DNA from: Brachybacterium sp. FME24
Lineage (GTDB): Bacteria; Actinomycetota; Actinomycetes; Actinomycetales; Dermabacteraceae
DNA length: 64,000 nt
Assembly: GCF_014897705.1 (NCBI RefSeq)
Contig: NZ_JABUXV010000003.1
Location: 124,001 to 188,000, forward strand
Reading direction: 5' to 3'
The stretch's first letter is position 1. Every line of letters begins with the position of its first letter. The notes beneath the pieces are model-generated. The model was not told where the DNA came from. It did not search any database and saw only the letters and a program-made list of their open reading frames with translations. Below are positions 23,774 through 33,128 of the stretch, one piece after another. Made by a program: the position numbers and the translations under genes.

Positions 23774-26668
23774 TCACGCCTGAGGGTGATCCGGGGTCTG
23801 CTGACCCTCCTGAGCCTGCTGAGCCTCCTGCTCCTCCGCGGAGATGACCTCCCCGTCGACGGTGACCTCGGGGTTCGCCTGCCCCCCGGAGGCCGCCGCG
23901 ATCGAGGCGATCGTGGCGCGGGCGAGCGCGCGACTGTCGGCGTCGTCCTCGAGGCGATGCACATCCGCCCCGGAATCCTCCGCCGGTCGCTCCTCGCCCT
24001 CGGACTCCTCCTTGGCACCACCGCTGCGGGTGCGTCGGCCGCGGCGCTTGGAGGACTTCGAGGACTCGTCCCCACCACCATTGCCGCCGTTGCCGCTTCC
24101 GCCGCTGCCGGAGTTGCCGTCGTGCTGGTGGTCGCCGTCGATGTCGACGACGAGACCGCGACCGTTGCAGTGCTCGCACGTGGCCGAGAACGTCTCGACG
24201 AGGCCCTGCCCCACGCGCTTGCGGGTCATCTGAACCAGGCCCAGCGAGGTGACCTCGGCGACCTGATGCTTGGTCCGGTCACGGCCCAGGCACTCGACCA
24301 GTCGACGCAGCACCAGGTCGCGATTCGACTCCAGCACCATGTCGATGAAGTCGATGACGATGATGCCGCCGATGTCACGCAGCCGCAGTTGGCGCACGAT
24401 CTCCTCGGCCGACTCCAGGTTGTTCTTGGTGACGGTCTCCTCGAGGGAGCCGCCGGAGCCGGTGAACTTGCCCGTGTTCACGTCGACCACGGTCATGGCC
24501 TCGGTGCGGTCGATGACCAGGGAGCCGCCGGAGGGCAGGTAGACCTTGCGGTCCATGGCCTTCAGCAGCTGCTCGTCGATGCGGTGCTTGGCGAAGACGT
24601 CCTTCTCGCTGACGTGACGGGTGACGCGCTCGAGCAGATCGGGAGCGACGTCCGAGACGTACTCGTGGACGTCGTCGTAGACCTTGCCGCCCTCGACGAT
24701 CAGCGAGGTGAAGTCCTCGTTGAAGACGTCACGCACCACCTTGATGGCGATGTCGGGCTCCTGCGAGAGAGCCACCGGCGCGGACTTCGACTTCTGCGCC
24801 TTCTGGATCTTCTCCCACTGGGTGCGCAGGCGCTCGACGTCGTGGGTCAGCTCCTGCTCGCTGGCCCCTTCGGAGGCGGTGCGCACGATGACGCCCGCAT
24901 CCTCGGGAATGATCTGGCGCATGATCTTCTTCAGCCGCGTGCGCTCGGTATCGGGCAGCTTGCGGGAGATACCGGTCATGGAGCCGCCGGGCACGAACAC
25001 CACGTAGCGGCCGGGCAGGGAGATCTGGCTGGTCAGACGGGCACCCTTGTGTCCGATCGGGTCCTTGGTGACCTGCACCAGGACCGGGTCGCCGCTCTTG
25101 AGTGCGAGCTCGATGCGACGCGGCTGTCCCTCCAGGCCCACGGCGTCCCAGTTGACCTCGCCGGCGTACAGCACGGCGTTGCGGCCCTTGCCGATGTCGA
25201 CGAAGGCCGCCTCCATGCTGGGCAGCACGTTCTGGACCTTGCCCATGTACACGTTGCCGACCATCGAGGTCTGTGACTTCTGTGCGACGTAGTGCTCGAC
25301 CAGCACGTCGTCCTCGAGGACGGCGATCTGGGTGCGACCGGCGCGCTCGCGCACCACCATGGATCGCTTCACCGACTCCCGGCGGGCGAGGAACTCGGAC
25401 TCGGTGATGACGTTGCGCTTGCGGCCGTTGTCGCGGCCCTCACGGCGGCGCTGACGCTTGGCCTCGAGACGGGTCGAGCCCTTGACGGCTTTGACCTCGT
25501 CGCGCGCCTCCCGCGCTTCGCGGGCCTCGCGGACCTTGACCACCGTGTTCGGCGGGTCATCCGAGGTGGTGGGGTCGTCGTTGCTGCCGCTGGAACGGCG
25601 GCGACGGCGACGGCGACGGGAGCTGGACGAACTGGACGAGCCGTCCTCGTGGCGGTCGCCGCCCTTGTCGTCCTTGTCGTCGCTCTGGTCGCTGTCGGAA
25701 TCGTGACCCTCCGCGGAATCATCGCTCCCGGCGGCGTCGTCCTCGTCCTCCGAGCCCTCGTCGTCCTCACCGCGGCCACGACCACGGCGGCCACGGCCCC
25801 CGCGGCGGCGCCGGCGACGTGAACTGGCCGAGCTCTCGCCGGACTGCTCGGAGCCGTCCGCGTACTCCGAATCGTCCGAGTCCTCCGTGTCGGGGTCCTC
25901 GGTGTCGGTGCTGCTCTCGGGGGTGTCCTCGTCAGCGCTGTCGTCCTGGCCGCCGGAGCCGCGGCGCGAGGAGCGGCGCGAACGGCTGCGACGGGAGCGG
26001 GAGCGGCCGGACTGCTCGGTCTCGGTCTGCTCTGCCTGCTCGGACCGCTCGGACTGCTCGTTGCTGTCCTCGTCGTCGGACTCGAAGGCGGAACCCGCAT
26101 CGCCCACGGGCGCATCCTGCGGGCCGACGGTGGTGCGGGGCTGCGGCGTGGGCGCCTGGAAGAGCAGCGAGGCGAAGTCCATCTGGACCTGCTCGCGACG
26201 ACGGGCCCGATCATCCTGGGCATCGTCGTGGGCGTCGTCGGCTGCACCGCGAGAGGTGGCGAGGGCGCGCAGGTCGCCGACGACGGGGTTGTCGCCCGCG
26301 TCGACTTCGTCGGTCGCGGGCTCCGGGGTGGGCAGCTCCTCGGCCTCGACCTCCGGCTCGCGCTCGGGCTCTGCCACGGACTCTGCCACCGGCTGCGCCG
26401 GGACCACCGGGGCGCCGGCTGCGGCGCCGGCACGACGACGCGGGCGCTTCGTGGTGGTCGGAGCCGCGACGGGCTCCGGCGTGGTCTCGCTCTGGTGCGC
26501 CACGACTGTGCGCGGCGCCGTCGATTCAGGAGCCTCGACCTGTGCGGCGGCCGCCGCAGGAGTGGGGGCTCCGGCAGGGGCGCCGGCCCGGCGACGACGT
26601 CGCGCAGGGGGTGCGGGGGCAGTCGTCTCCGACGAATCGTTCTCGGAATTATGGGTGCTGTCAGCCAT
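23774..26668 (-). CDS. rne: Ribonuclease E/G family protein with long arginine-rich N-terminal extension
   Basis: A 964-residue RNase E/G endonuclease that cuts single-stranded A/U-rich RNA in rRNA processing and mRNA decay. The catalytic region (about residues 430-860) contains an S1 domain (GNVYMGKVQNVLPSMEAAFVDIG), the two magnesium aspartates in VDVNTGKFTG and IIVIDFIDM, and the zinc link CEHC. As in other actinobacteria the scaffold lies at the N-terminus: about 400 disordered residues with acidic stretches and Arg blocks such as SRRRRRRRR that may bind RNA or partner enzymes. The start at 26668 has AGAAGGAG upstream. It sits directly upstream of rplU, the usual order. Confidence 0.93.
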   Translation of the reverse strand: MADSTHNSENDSSETTAPAPPARRRRRAGAPAGAPTPAAAAAQVEAPESTAPRTVVAHQSETTPEPVAAPTTTKRPRRRAGAAAGAPVVPAQPVAESVAEPEREPEVEAEELPTPEPATDEVDAGDNPVVGDLRALATSRGAADDAHDDAQDDRARRREQVQMDFASLLFQAPTPQPRTTVGPQDAPVGDAGSAFESDDEDSNEQSERSEQAEQTETEQSGRSRSRRSRSRRSSRRGSGGQDDSADEDTPESSTDTEDPDTEDSDDSEYADGSEQSGESSASSRRRRRRGGRGRRGRGRGEDDEGSEDEDDAAGSDDSAEGHDSDSDQSDDKDDKGGDRHEDGSSSSSSSRRRRRRRRSSGSNDDPTTSDDPPNTVVKVREAREAREARDEVKAVKGSTRLEAKRQRRREGRDNGRKRNVITESEFLARRESVKRSMVVRERAGRTQIAVLEDDVLVEHYVAQKSQTSMVGNVYMGKVQNVLPSMEAAFVDIGKGRNAVLYAGEVNWDAVGLEGQPRRIELALKSGDPVLVQVTKDPIGHKGARLTSQISLPGRYVVFVPGGSMTGISRKLPDTERTRLKKIMRQIIPEDAGVIVRTASEGASEQELTHDVERLRTQWEKIQKAQKSKSAPVALSQEPDIAIKVVRDVFNEDFTSLIVEGGKVYDDVHEYVSDVAPDLLERVTRHVSEKDVFAKHRIDEQLLKAMDRKVYLPSGGSLVIDRTEAMTVVDVNTGKFTGSGGSLEETVTKNNLESAEEIVRQLRLRDIGGIIVIDFIDMVLESNRDLVLRRLVECLGRDRTKHQVAEVTSLGLVQMTRKRVGQGLVETFSATCEHCNGRGLVVDIDGDHQHDGNSGSGGSGNGGNGGGDESSKSSKRRGRRTRSGGAKEESEGEERPAEDSGADVHRLEDDADSRALARATIASIAAASGGQANPEVTVDGEVISAEEQEAQQAQEGQQTPDHPQA

Positions 26669-27100
26669 GCGGCCGTCTCCTTCTGAAGGAACCAGCGCAC
26701 CCTGGCCCCGTATGGTCATCGTCCCTGGGGACGGAAGTCTCAAGCCCTCACCGTCGCGCAGCTCCCCGGAGGAAGCGCTGCGATGCCGATCGCGGGAGCA
26801 CACCCGGCCGCGTGTCGCGTTACCGGTGCTCCGACGTCACGACGCCGGGAGGTTCCCCCACCCGGTACGGAGCAGGAGAGTGCCGCGGTCAGTATGGCAC
26901 AGCACGCACCTCGCGCAGGGAACGACATGCTCGCCCGCCGTCCTGGGGCGTGCTGCCGGCCGACGTGTCCCACACCTCGATCCGCACTCCGCAGGCACGG
27001 GCACTGGCCGCTGCACCCGTACAGGGGGACCATGGTCCCCAGAGCGCCGGAGCCCATCGCCTAAGTTTCTTCACAGCGAGCCGTTCTCCCGGGAGGATTC
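26669..27100. other. Intergenic region between rne and cydA with a 16-base palindrome
   Basis: This 432-base gap holds the divergent promoters of rne (minus) and cydA (plus); I see no gene in it. A CATACT at 26891-26896 on the minus strand is a possible -10 for rne, with a poor -35. GGGGACCATGGTCCCC (27025-27040) is a perfect uninterrupted palindrome 61 bases before the cydA start and is a candidate operator. GGGAGGA just before 27101 is the cydA ribosome binding site. Confidence 0.5.
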
Positions 27101-28657
27101 ATGGAAGCCCTCGATATCGCACGGTGGCAGTTCGGCATCACCACCGTGTACCACTTCATCTTCGTACCGCTCACGATCGGCCTGTCGCTCCTGGTCGCCA
27201 TGATGCAGACCATGGCGGTGGCCTCCAAGGACCCCACCCGCAAGGATGCCTGGATGCGGATGACCAAGTTCTTCGGGTCGATGCTGATCGTGAACTTCGG
27301 CATCGGTATCGCCACCGGCATCGTGCAGGAGTTCCAGTTCGGGATGAACTGGTCGGAGTACTCCCGGTACATCGGCGACGTGTTCGGCGCCCCACTGGCC
27401 CTCGAGGGCCTGGTGGCGTTCTTCCTGGAATCGGTCTTCCTGGGCCTATGGATCTTCGGCTGGGGCAAGCTGCCCGAGAGGATCCATCTCCTCACGATCT
27501 GGGCGGTCGCCGCGGGCACCACGGCCTCGGCCTACTTCATCGTCGCCGCGAACTCGTTCATGCAGCATCCCGTGGGCGCCGCGTTGAACCCCGAGACCGG
27601 TCGCGCCGAGCTCGACCCGTCCCAGGGATCGCTCCTGGCCGTGCTCACCAACGTGACCACCCTGGCCGCGTTCCCCCATGTCGTCTCCGGTGCCTGGCTG
27701 GTGGCCGCGGCGTTCGTCACCGGGGTCGCCTCCTGGCACATGGTCCGCCACCACAACAAGGCCCGAGAGATCGGCCTGGAGAGCCCCGAGGGCCACGACC
27801 ACCACCTGGCGGCCCGTGACCTGTTCCGGCCCGTCGTGCGCTTCGGGGTCCTCGCCATGTTCGTCTCCGCCTCGGTGCTGGTGATCTCCGGAGACTTCCA
27901 GGCGCAGATCATGTTCAAACAGCAGCCGATGAAGATGGCGTCGGCAGAGGCTCTGTGCGATACAGAGACGGGCGCCGCCTTCTCGATCCTCGCCGTCGGC
28001 GGGCCCGACGCCTTCGCGACCGACTGCGACGGCGTCACCCACCTCATCGAGGTCCCCTACGTCACCTCGCTGCTGGCCACTCACACCGTCGACGCGGAGC
28101 TGCAGGGCGTGAACGATCTGAGCGCCCAGTACCAGGAGCAGTTCGGCGAGACCGTCACCGACATCCACGGCAACGAGGTCGCCGCCGACTACCGCCCGAA
28201 CCTGTTCGTGACCTACTGGTCCTTCCGCCTCATGATGGGCCTGGCCGCCTTCAGCGGCATCCTCGCCTTCTGGGCGCTGTGGCTGACCCGAGGCAAAGGC
28301 GAGAACGCACGCACCACCGGCTCGAAGCTCTTCGGATGGTTCGCGGTGCTGTCGATCCCGATGCCGTTCTTCGCGAACTCCGCCGGCTGGGTGTTCACCG
28401 AGATGGGCCGCCAGCCCTGGGTCGTCCACCCGAATCCGGACGATCCCACGGTCCGCCTGATGACCACCCAAGCGGTCTCCAGCCATCCCGCCTGGATGGT
28501 GGCGACCTCTCTGATCGCCTTCACCCTCGTCTACGGCGTGCTGGCCGTGATCTGGTTCCTGATGATGCGCAAGGCGGCCCTGAAGGGCGTACCGCTGCCG
28601 AAGCGGGATGCGACGACAGACGAGCTGGATACCCCGACCCTCTCCTTCGACTACTGA
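27101..28657 (+). CDS. cydA: Cytochrome bd ubiquinol oxidase subunit I CydA
   Basis: A 518-residue, nine-helix subunit of the high-affinity quinol oxidase bd. The heme ligand His18 lies in WQFGITTVYHFIFVPLTIG at the N-terminus, and the other ligands fall in helices 5 and 9 regions. The Q-loop is short, the form common in Gram-positive bacteria. VVHPNPDDPTVRLMTTQAVS and YGVLAVIWFLMM mark the C-terminal helices. It heads cydABDC, giving aerobic respiration at low oxygen. Confidence 0.96.
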   Translation: MEALDIARWQFGITTVYHFIFVPLTIGLSLLVAMMQTMAVASKDPTRKDAWMRMTKFFGSMLIVNFGIGIATGIVQEFQFGMNWSEYSRYIGDVFGAPLALEGLVAFFLESVFLGLWIFGWGKLPERIHLLTIWAVAAGTTASAYFIVAANSFMQHPVGAALNPETGRAELDPSQGSLLAVLTNVTTLAAFPHVVSGAWLVAAAFVTGVASWHMVRHHNKAREIGLESPEGHDHHLAARDLFRPVVRFGVLAMFVSASVLVISGDFQAQIMFKQQPMKMASAEALCDTETGAAFSILAVGGPDAFATDCDGVTHLIEVPYVTSLLATHTVDAELQGVNDLSAQYQEQFGETVTDIHGNEVAADYRPNLFVTYWSFRLMMGLAAFSGILAFWALWLTRGKGENARTTGSKLFGWFAVLSIPMPFFANSAGWVFTEMGRQPWVVHPNPDDPTVRLMTTQAVSSHPAWMVATSLIAFTLVYGVLAVIWFLMMRKAALKGVPLPKRDATTDELDTPTLSFDY

Positions 28658-28673
28658 GAAGGGACCCCAGAAC

Positions 28674-29756
28674 ATGGATGCCATGCTCGATCCCACGGTG
28701 CTGCAGACCCTGTGGTTCGCCCTCATCGCCTTCTTCTTCCTCGGCTATTTCGTGCTGGAGGGCTTCGACTTCGGCGTGCAGATGAATCTGGCCGCCTTCT
28801 GGCGCCGCGGCGACGACGCCCGGGGCACCCTCCTGAAGACCGTCGGGCCGGTCTGGGAGGGCAACCAGGTCTGGCTCATCACCGGCGGTGCACTGCTGTT
28901 CGCGGCCTTCCCCGAGTGGTACGCGACCCTGTTCTCCGGCTTCTACCTCGCCCTGCTGCTGCTCCTGCTGGTGCTGATCGTGCGCGTGTGCGCGTTCAAG
29001 TGGCGCGACAAGGTCGACAGTGCGCGCTGGAGGACGTCCTGGGACGTCGTGCACGTGGTCGGCGGCTTCGCGCCGGCGCTGCTGTGGGGTGTGGCGATGT
29101 CCAATATCGTCGCCGGGGTCGGGATCGATGAGAACCGCTGGGTAACCACGTCCCTGCTGGGCCTGCTGAACCCCTTCGCGCTGCTCGGCGGCGTGGTGTT
29201 CGTGCTGCTGTTCTGGCTGCACGGCACCCTGTATCTCACGCTCAAGGTCGACGGCGCCCTGCGCGAGCAGGCGAACCGCCTCGCCGGCATCCTGGTGTGG
29301 CCCACGATCGTCGCCGGCGCTGCGTTCCTGGTCTGGTACCAGTTGACGCACTCGCATTCCGGGCTCACCTGGATCCCGGTGCTGATCGCCGCCGTCGCCC
29401 TGATCGCGGTGGCGGCGCTGAACCGGATGCGCAAGGAGGGCCCTGCCTTCCTCGCGACGATCACCGCGATCGGCGCCGCCACGATCACCCTGTTCGGCGG
29501 ACTGTTCCCCTACGTCATGCCGGCCGTCAACGACCCGGCGAACTCGCTGACGGTCATGAACGCCTCCTCCACGGAGCACACCCTCACGCTCATGCTGATC
29601 GCCCTCTGCCTCATCATGCCGGTGGTCATCGCGTACACCATCTGGGCTTATCGCGTCTTCCGCCATCGCATCACCGATGAGGACGCTCCTGCCCCCGGCG
29701 CGCAGCTGCTCGAGCGGGCGAAGAGGGGCTACCGCGAGGCCTTCGAGCAGGACTGA
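28674..29756 (+). CDS. cydB: Cytochrome bd ubiquinol oxidase subunit II CydB
   Basis: A 360-residue subunit II with about eight helices. LQTLWFALIAFFFLGYFVLEGFDFGV at the N-terminus and KTVGPVWEGNQVWLITGGALLFAAFP are invariant family blocks, the latter with the Glu/Trp residues close to the quinol side. It begins 16 bases after cydA with a GAAGGGA ribosome binding site. Length is in the usual 330-380 range. Confidence 0.96.
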   Translation: MDAMLDPTVLQTLWFALIAFFFLGYFVLEGFDFGVQMNLAAFWRRGDDARGTLLKTVGPVWEGNQVWLITGGALLFAAFPEWYATLFSGFYLALLLLLLVLIVRVCAFKWRDKVDSARWRTSWDVVHVVGGFAPALLWGVAMSNIVAGVGIDENRWVTTSLLGLLNPFALLGGVVFVLLFWLHGTLYLTLKVDGALREQANRLAGILVWPTIVAGAAFLVWYQLTHSHSGLTWIPVLIAAVALIAVAALNRMRKEGPAFLATITAIGAATITLFGGLFPYVMPAVNDPANSLTVMNASSTEHTLTLMLIALCLIMPVVIAYTIWAYRVFRHRITDEDAPAPGAQLLERAKRGYREAFEQD

Positions 29757-29766
29757 CAGCGCCTCG

Positions 29767-31458
29767 ATGACTGCCACCACCGCGGGCCCCCGTCCCACGC
29801 GCCGCACCCGCCGAGCGCCCCTGGACCCCCGCCTGCTGCGCGAGGTCACGGCGGCCCGGCGCCATGTCGCCCGCACCGTCGCCCTGGGCCTCGTGCAAGC
29901 GCTGTGCGTGATCGTCACCGCGCTCGTGATCGGGCGCCTCGGCGCGCAGCTCCTGGTGGAACGACAGCTCCCCCAGGATGCCCCCGCCCTGCTGCTCGCC
30001 CTGCTCGCCGCGCTCGCCCTGCGCGCCGGTGCCGTCCTGCTCGAACAGCGCACCGCCCACCGCGCCGCGACCGATGCGATCGGTGAGCTGCGCGGCCGGG
30101 TGGTCTCTCACGCCGCGACCCTGGGGCCGCGCGGGAGCGCCGGTCGCGGCGCCGACCTCACCACGCTCGCCACCACGGGCGTCGAGAACCTGCGCCCCTA
30201 CCTCGTGGGCTATGTGCCGCAGCTGATGCTGTCGGTGACCGTCACCCCGCTGTGCCTGCTCGCCATCGGGATCCTCGACCCGCTCAGTGCGCTGATCGCG
30301 CTGGTGACCCTGCCCCTGGTGCCGCTGTTCATGATCCTGGTGGGGACGATGACCGTGGGCCGTTCCGAGCAGCTGTTGACGGACATGCGCTCGCTGTGGA
30401 CCCAGCTCCTCGACCTCGTCGATGGGCTGCCCACGCTGCGGGCGCTGGGTCGCGAGAAGGGCCCGGAGAAGGTCGTGGCGCAGCTCGGGGATCGCCACCG
30501 CGCCTCCGCCATGGGCTCGCTGAAGTTCGCCTTCCTCTCCTCGATGGTGCTCGAGCTGCTCGCGACCCTGTGCGTCGCGCTGGTCGCCGTGAGCATCGGC
30601 ATGCGCCTGGTCTACGGGGAGATGGACCTCGCCCCGGCGCTGGCCGTGCTGGTGCTGGCCCCGGAGGTCTACCAGCCGCTGCGCAACGTCGGCTCCCAGT
30701 ACCACGCCTCCACCGACGGGCTCGCCGCCGTGACCGCCTCCTTCGAGGTGCTCGACGAACAGCCCGCGGCCGACGGCACGCTCCCCGCCCCGGACCTGCG
30801 CACCGCCACCGTGGCCCTGCGCGGGGTCGCCGTCGCCTCCCGCGACGGTCTGGCCCCGCACGACGCCGACCTCACGCTGCACCCCGGACGGGTGCTCGCG
30901 CTGACCGGCCCCTCCGGCTCCGGCAAGACCACGGCCGTGCACGTGCTGCTGGGCCTGCTGGATCCCGACCGGGGGCGCGCCGAGGTGATCGACGTCCACG
31001 GCGCCGTCACCGACGTGCGCGACCTCCAGCGTCGCAGCCTGTGGGACCAGGTGGCCCTGCTCCCCCAGCGCCCCGTGCTCCCGCCCGGCACCATCCGCTC
31101 GGTGCTGGCCTCCGCCCGGCCCGGGGCGGGCGACGCAGACCTCGCGCGCGTCGCGAGCGCCACCGGTCTGGACCTCGTGGTCGCCGAACGCGGCTGGGAA
31201 GCGGACCTCGGGCGCGCCGGGGCCGGCATCTCCCTGGGCGAGCGCCAGCGCCTCGCCCTGGCGCGGGCCCTGCTCTCCCCGGCACCGCTGGTGGTGCTCG
31301 ACGAACCCACCGCCCATCTCGACGGCGCCACCGAGCGCGTGGTCCTGGACCTGATCCGCACCCTGCGCGAGCAGGGCCGCACCGTGCTCGTCATCGCCCA
31401 CCGCTCCCGGCTGGCCGAGGTCGCCGACGACATCGCCCGGGTGGAGGCCTCCGCATGA
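29767..31458 (+). CDS. cydD: Thiol reductant ABC exporter subunit CydD
   Basis: A 563-residue half-transporter: six-helix exporter domain (residues about 30-330) then ATPase with Walker A GPSGSGKTT, signature SLGERQRLALARAL and Walker B VVLDEPTAHLDG. CydDC exports glutathione or cysteine (mycothiol-related thiols may substitute in actinobacteria) and is needed to assemble heme in cytochrome bd. The signature motif is GISLGERQ, so both nucleotide sites seem functional. It starts ten bases after cydB and overlaps cydC by four bases. Confidence 0.93.
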   Translation: MTATTAGPRPTRRTRRAPLDPRLLREVTAARRHVARTVALGLVQALCVIVTALVIGRLGAQLLVERQLPQDAPALLLALLAALALRAGAVLLEQRTAHRAATDAIGELRGRVVSHAATLGPRGSAGRGADLTTLATTGVENLRPYLVGYVPQLMLSVTVTPLCLLAIGILDPLSALIALVTLPLVPLFMILVGTMTVGRSEQLLTDMRSLWTQLLDLVDGLPTLRALGREKGPEKVVAQLGDRHRASAMGSLKFAFLSSMVLELLATLCVALVAVSIGMRLVYGEMDLAPALAVLVLAPEVYQPLRNVGSQYHASTDGLAAVTASFEVLDEQPAADGTLPAPDLRTATVALRGVAVASRDGLAPHDADLTLHPGRVLALTGPSGSGKTTAVHVLLGLLDPDRGRAEVIDVHGAVTDVRDLQRRSLWDQVALLPQRPVLPPGTIRSVLASARPGAGDADLARVASATGLDLVVAERGWEADLGRAGAGISLGERQRLALARALLSPAPLVVLDEPTAHLDGATERVVLDLIRTLREQGRTVLVIAHRSRLAEVADDIARVEASA

Positions 31459-33128
31459 CTGCTCCGACAGCGCTGCGCCGCGCAGAGCGTGCCCTCGAGA
31501 TCCCCCACGGCCGGCTGCTGGCCGCCGTGCTCGCCGCCGGCGCCACCCTCGGCTCCGCCTTCGCCCTCGCCGCCGTCTCGGCCTACCTCGTCACCCGCGC
31601 CTGGACCATGCCGCCGGTGCTGGACCTGACCGTCGCCGTGGTGATGGTGCGCGCCCTCGGCATCTCCCGCGGCGTGTTCCGGTGGCTGGACCGCATGCTC
31701 ACCCATGACGTCGCCTTCCGCGGGGTCGTCTCGCTGCGCACGAACCTGTTCACCGCGCTGGCCGCACGCACCGACGACGCGGTGACCCGCCTGCGCCGCG
31801 GCGACCTGCTCGCACGCCTGGGCGACGACGCCCAGGAGCTCGGCGACCACGTGATCAAGGCGCTGGTGCCAGGACTGGTCGCGGCCCTCATGGGCGTCGT
31901 GGTGCTCGCCACGATCACCCCCCTGTCACTGCTCGCCGCAGCGTCGATGCTGCTGGCCCTCGTGAGCGCCGGCGTGCTGGCCCCGCTGGCCGCCTATCGC
32001 GCCGCGACGGTGACCGAGCACGCCGTGGTCACCACCCGCTCCGGCGTGAGCGCCCCCGCCCTGGAGATCCTCGACGACGCCACCTCGCTGCGCCTGGACG
32101 GGCGCCTGGACGCCGCGCTGGCGGAGCTGCACGAGCGCCAGGCCGAACACGACCAGGCGATCGATCGGGCGGCGCTGCCCTCCGCCGTGGCCTCCGCCGC
32201 GGTGCCGCTGGCGATGATCCTCGCGCTCGCCGGCTCGCTGCTCGCGGCGGGCGCCGCCTGGGTCACCGGCGGTGCCTCGGCGGGCCAGGTCGGCGTGCTC
32301 CTGCTGCTGCCGCTGTCGTCCTTCGAGGCGGCCACAGCGCTGCCGGCCGCGGCCTCGCAGTACGCCCGCTCCCGCGCGGCGGCGGCACGCCTGGCGGAGA
32401 TCGTCGGGTCGCCGATCTCCACGGTCACCACCGCGGTCCCCGGGCCCGAGAGGGCGGAGACCGCGCACCTGCGGGCCGTGGGGCTCAGCGCGGGCTGGAG
32501 CGCATCGGCGCCGCGGGTGTCGGGACTGGACCTGGACCTGCCGGCCGGCTCGCGACTGGCCGTGGTCGGCGCCTCCGGCAGCGGGAAGTCGACTCTGCTG
32601 GCGACACTGGCCGGGCTGCTGGAACCGCTCGCGGGCCACGTGGTGCTCGACGACAGTGCTCCTCTGCGGTCCGGGGTGGTCCTGTTCGCCGAGGACGCCC
32701 ACGTCTTCGCCACCACCGTGCGGGAGAACCTGCGGGTGGTGCGCGGGGACCTCGATGACGAGACCGCCCGCGCCGCCCTGTCGGCCGTGGGGCTGGACGA
32801 CTGGGTGGCGACCCTCCCGCGAGGGCTGGACACCGCGCTGGGCCCGGACGGCACCACCGTCTCCGGCGGGGAACGCCGGCGCCTGCTGCTCGCCCGAGCG
32901 GTGATCCGGCGCGGTCCCGTACTGCTGCTCGATGAGCCCACCGAGCACCTCGACACCGCCCGCGGAGACGCCCTGCTGCGCGCCCTGCTGGACCCTGCGG
33001 ACACCTCCCTCGTGCCCGCCACGAGCACGGTCGTCGTGGTCACCCACCGCGTCGAGGCGATCCCGGAGGGCACCGCGGTGCTGCACATCGGCGAGAATGC
33101 TCGTACCCGCTACGAGGAGAACCGATGA
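31455..33128 (+). CDS. cydC: Thiol reductant ABC exporter subunit CydC
   Basis: A 557-residue partner of CydD. The membrane domain contains ALGISRGVFRWLDRMLTHDVAFR, a typical CydC block, and the ATPase has Walker A GASGSGKST, signature TVSGGERRRLLLARAV and Walker B LLLDEPTEHLDT. The true start is the ATG at 31455 overlapping the cydD stop; the frame upstream is open for over a kilobase but only as a shadow of cydD. Its last four bases overlap the histidine kinase gene, continuing the operon. Confidence 0.93.
   Translation: MTAPTALRRAERALEIPHGRLLAAVLAAGATLGSAFALAAVSAYLVTRAWTMPPVLDLTVAVVMVRALGISRGVFRWLDRMLTHDVAFRGVVSLRTNLFTALAARTDDAVTRLRRGDLLARLGDDAQELGDHVIKALVPGLVAALMGVVVLATITPLSLLAAASMLLALVSAGVLAPLAAYRAATVTEHAVVTTRSGVSAPALEILDDATSLRLDGRLDAALAELHERQAEHDQAIDRAALPSAVASAAVPLAMILALAGSLLAAGAAWVTGGASAGQVGVLLLLPLSSFEAATALPAAASQYARSRAAAARLAEIVGSPISTVTTAVPGPERAETAHLRAVGLSAGWSASAPRVSGLDLDLPAGSRLAVVGASGSGKSTLLATLAGLLEPLAGHVVLDDSAPLRSGVVLFAEDAHVFATTVRENLRVVRGDLDDETARAALSAVGLDDWVATLPRGLDTALGPDGTTVSGGERRRLLLARAVIRRGPVLLLDEPTEHLDTARGDALLRALLDPADTSLVPATSTVVVVTHRVEAIPEGTAVLHIGENARTRYEENR

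Noticed and set aside
23252..25276. A 674-codon plus-strand frame opposite rne and rplU
   Set aside because: Its translation is a repetitive Leu/Val/Asp/Gly chain that mirrors RNase E and bL21 codons; no start signal is visible.
25580..26060. Repetitive GGCGGCGACGG-like blocks suggesting a tandem repeat array or CRISPR
   Set aside because: The units are irregular and encode Arg, Ser and Asp runs in the disordered N-terminal region of the RNase E/G protein. There are no spacers.
27066..27082. TTCACA upstream of cydA as half of a Rex or FNR-type site
   Set aside because: There is no matching TGTGAA half at the required distance, so a single hexamer is not enough.
30252..31454. Extended 5' part of the cydC reading frame giving a 958-residue protein
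   Set aside because: The upstream 400 codons are Arg/Ala-rich shadow of cydD; the ATG at 31455 overlapping the cydD stop begins the family-typical sequence.
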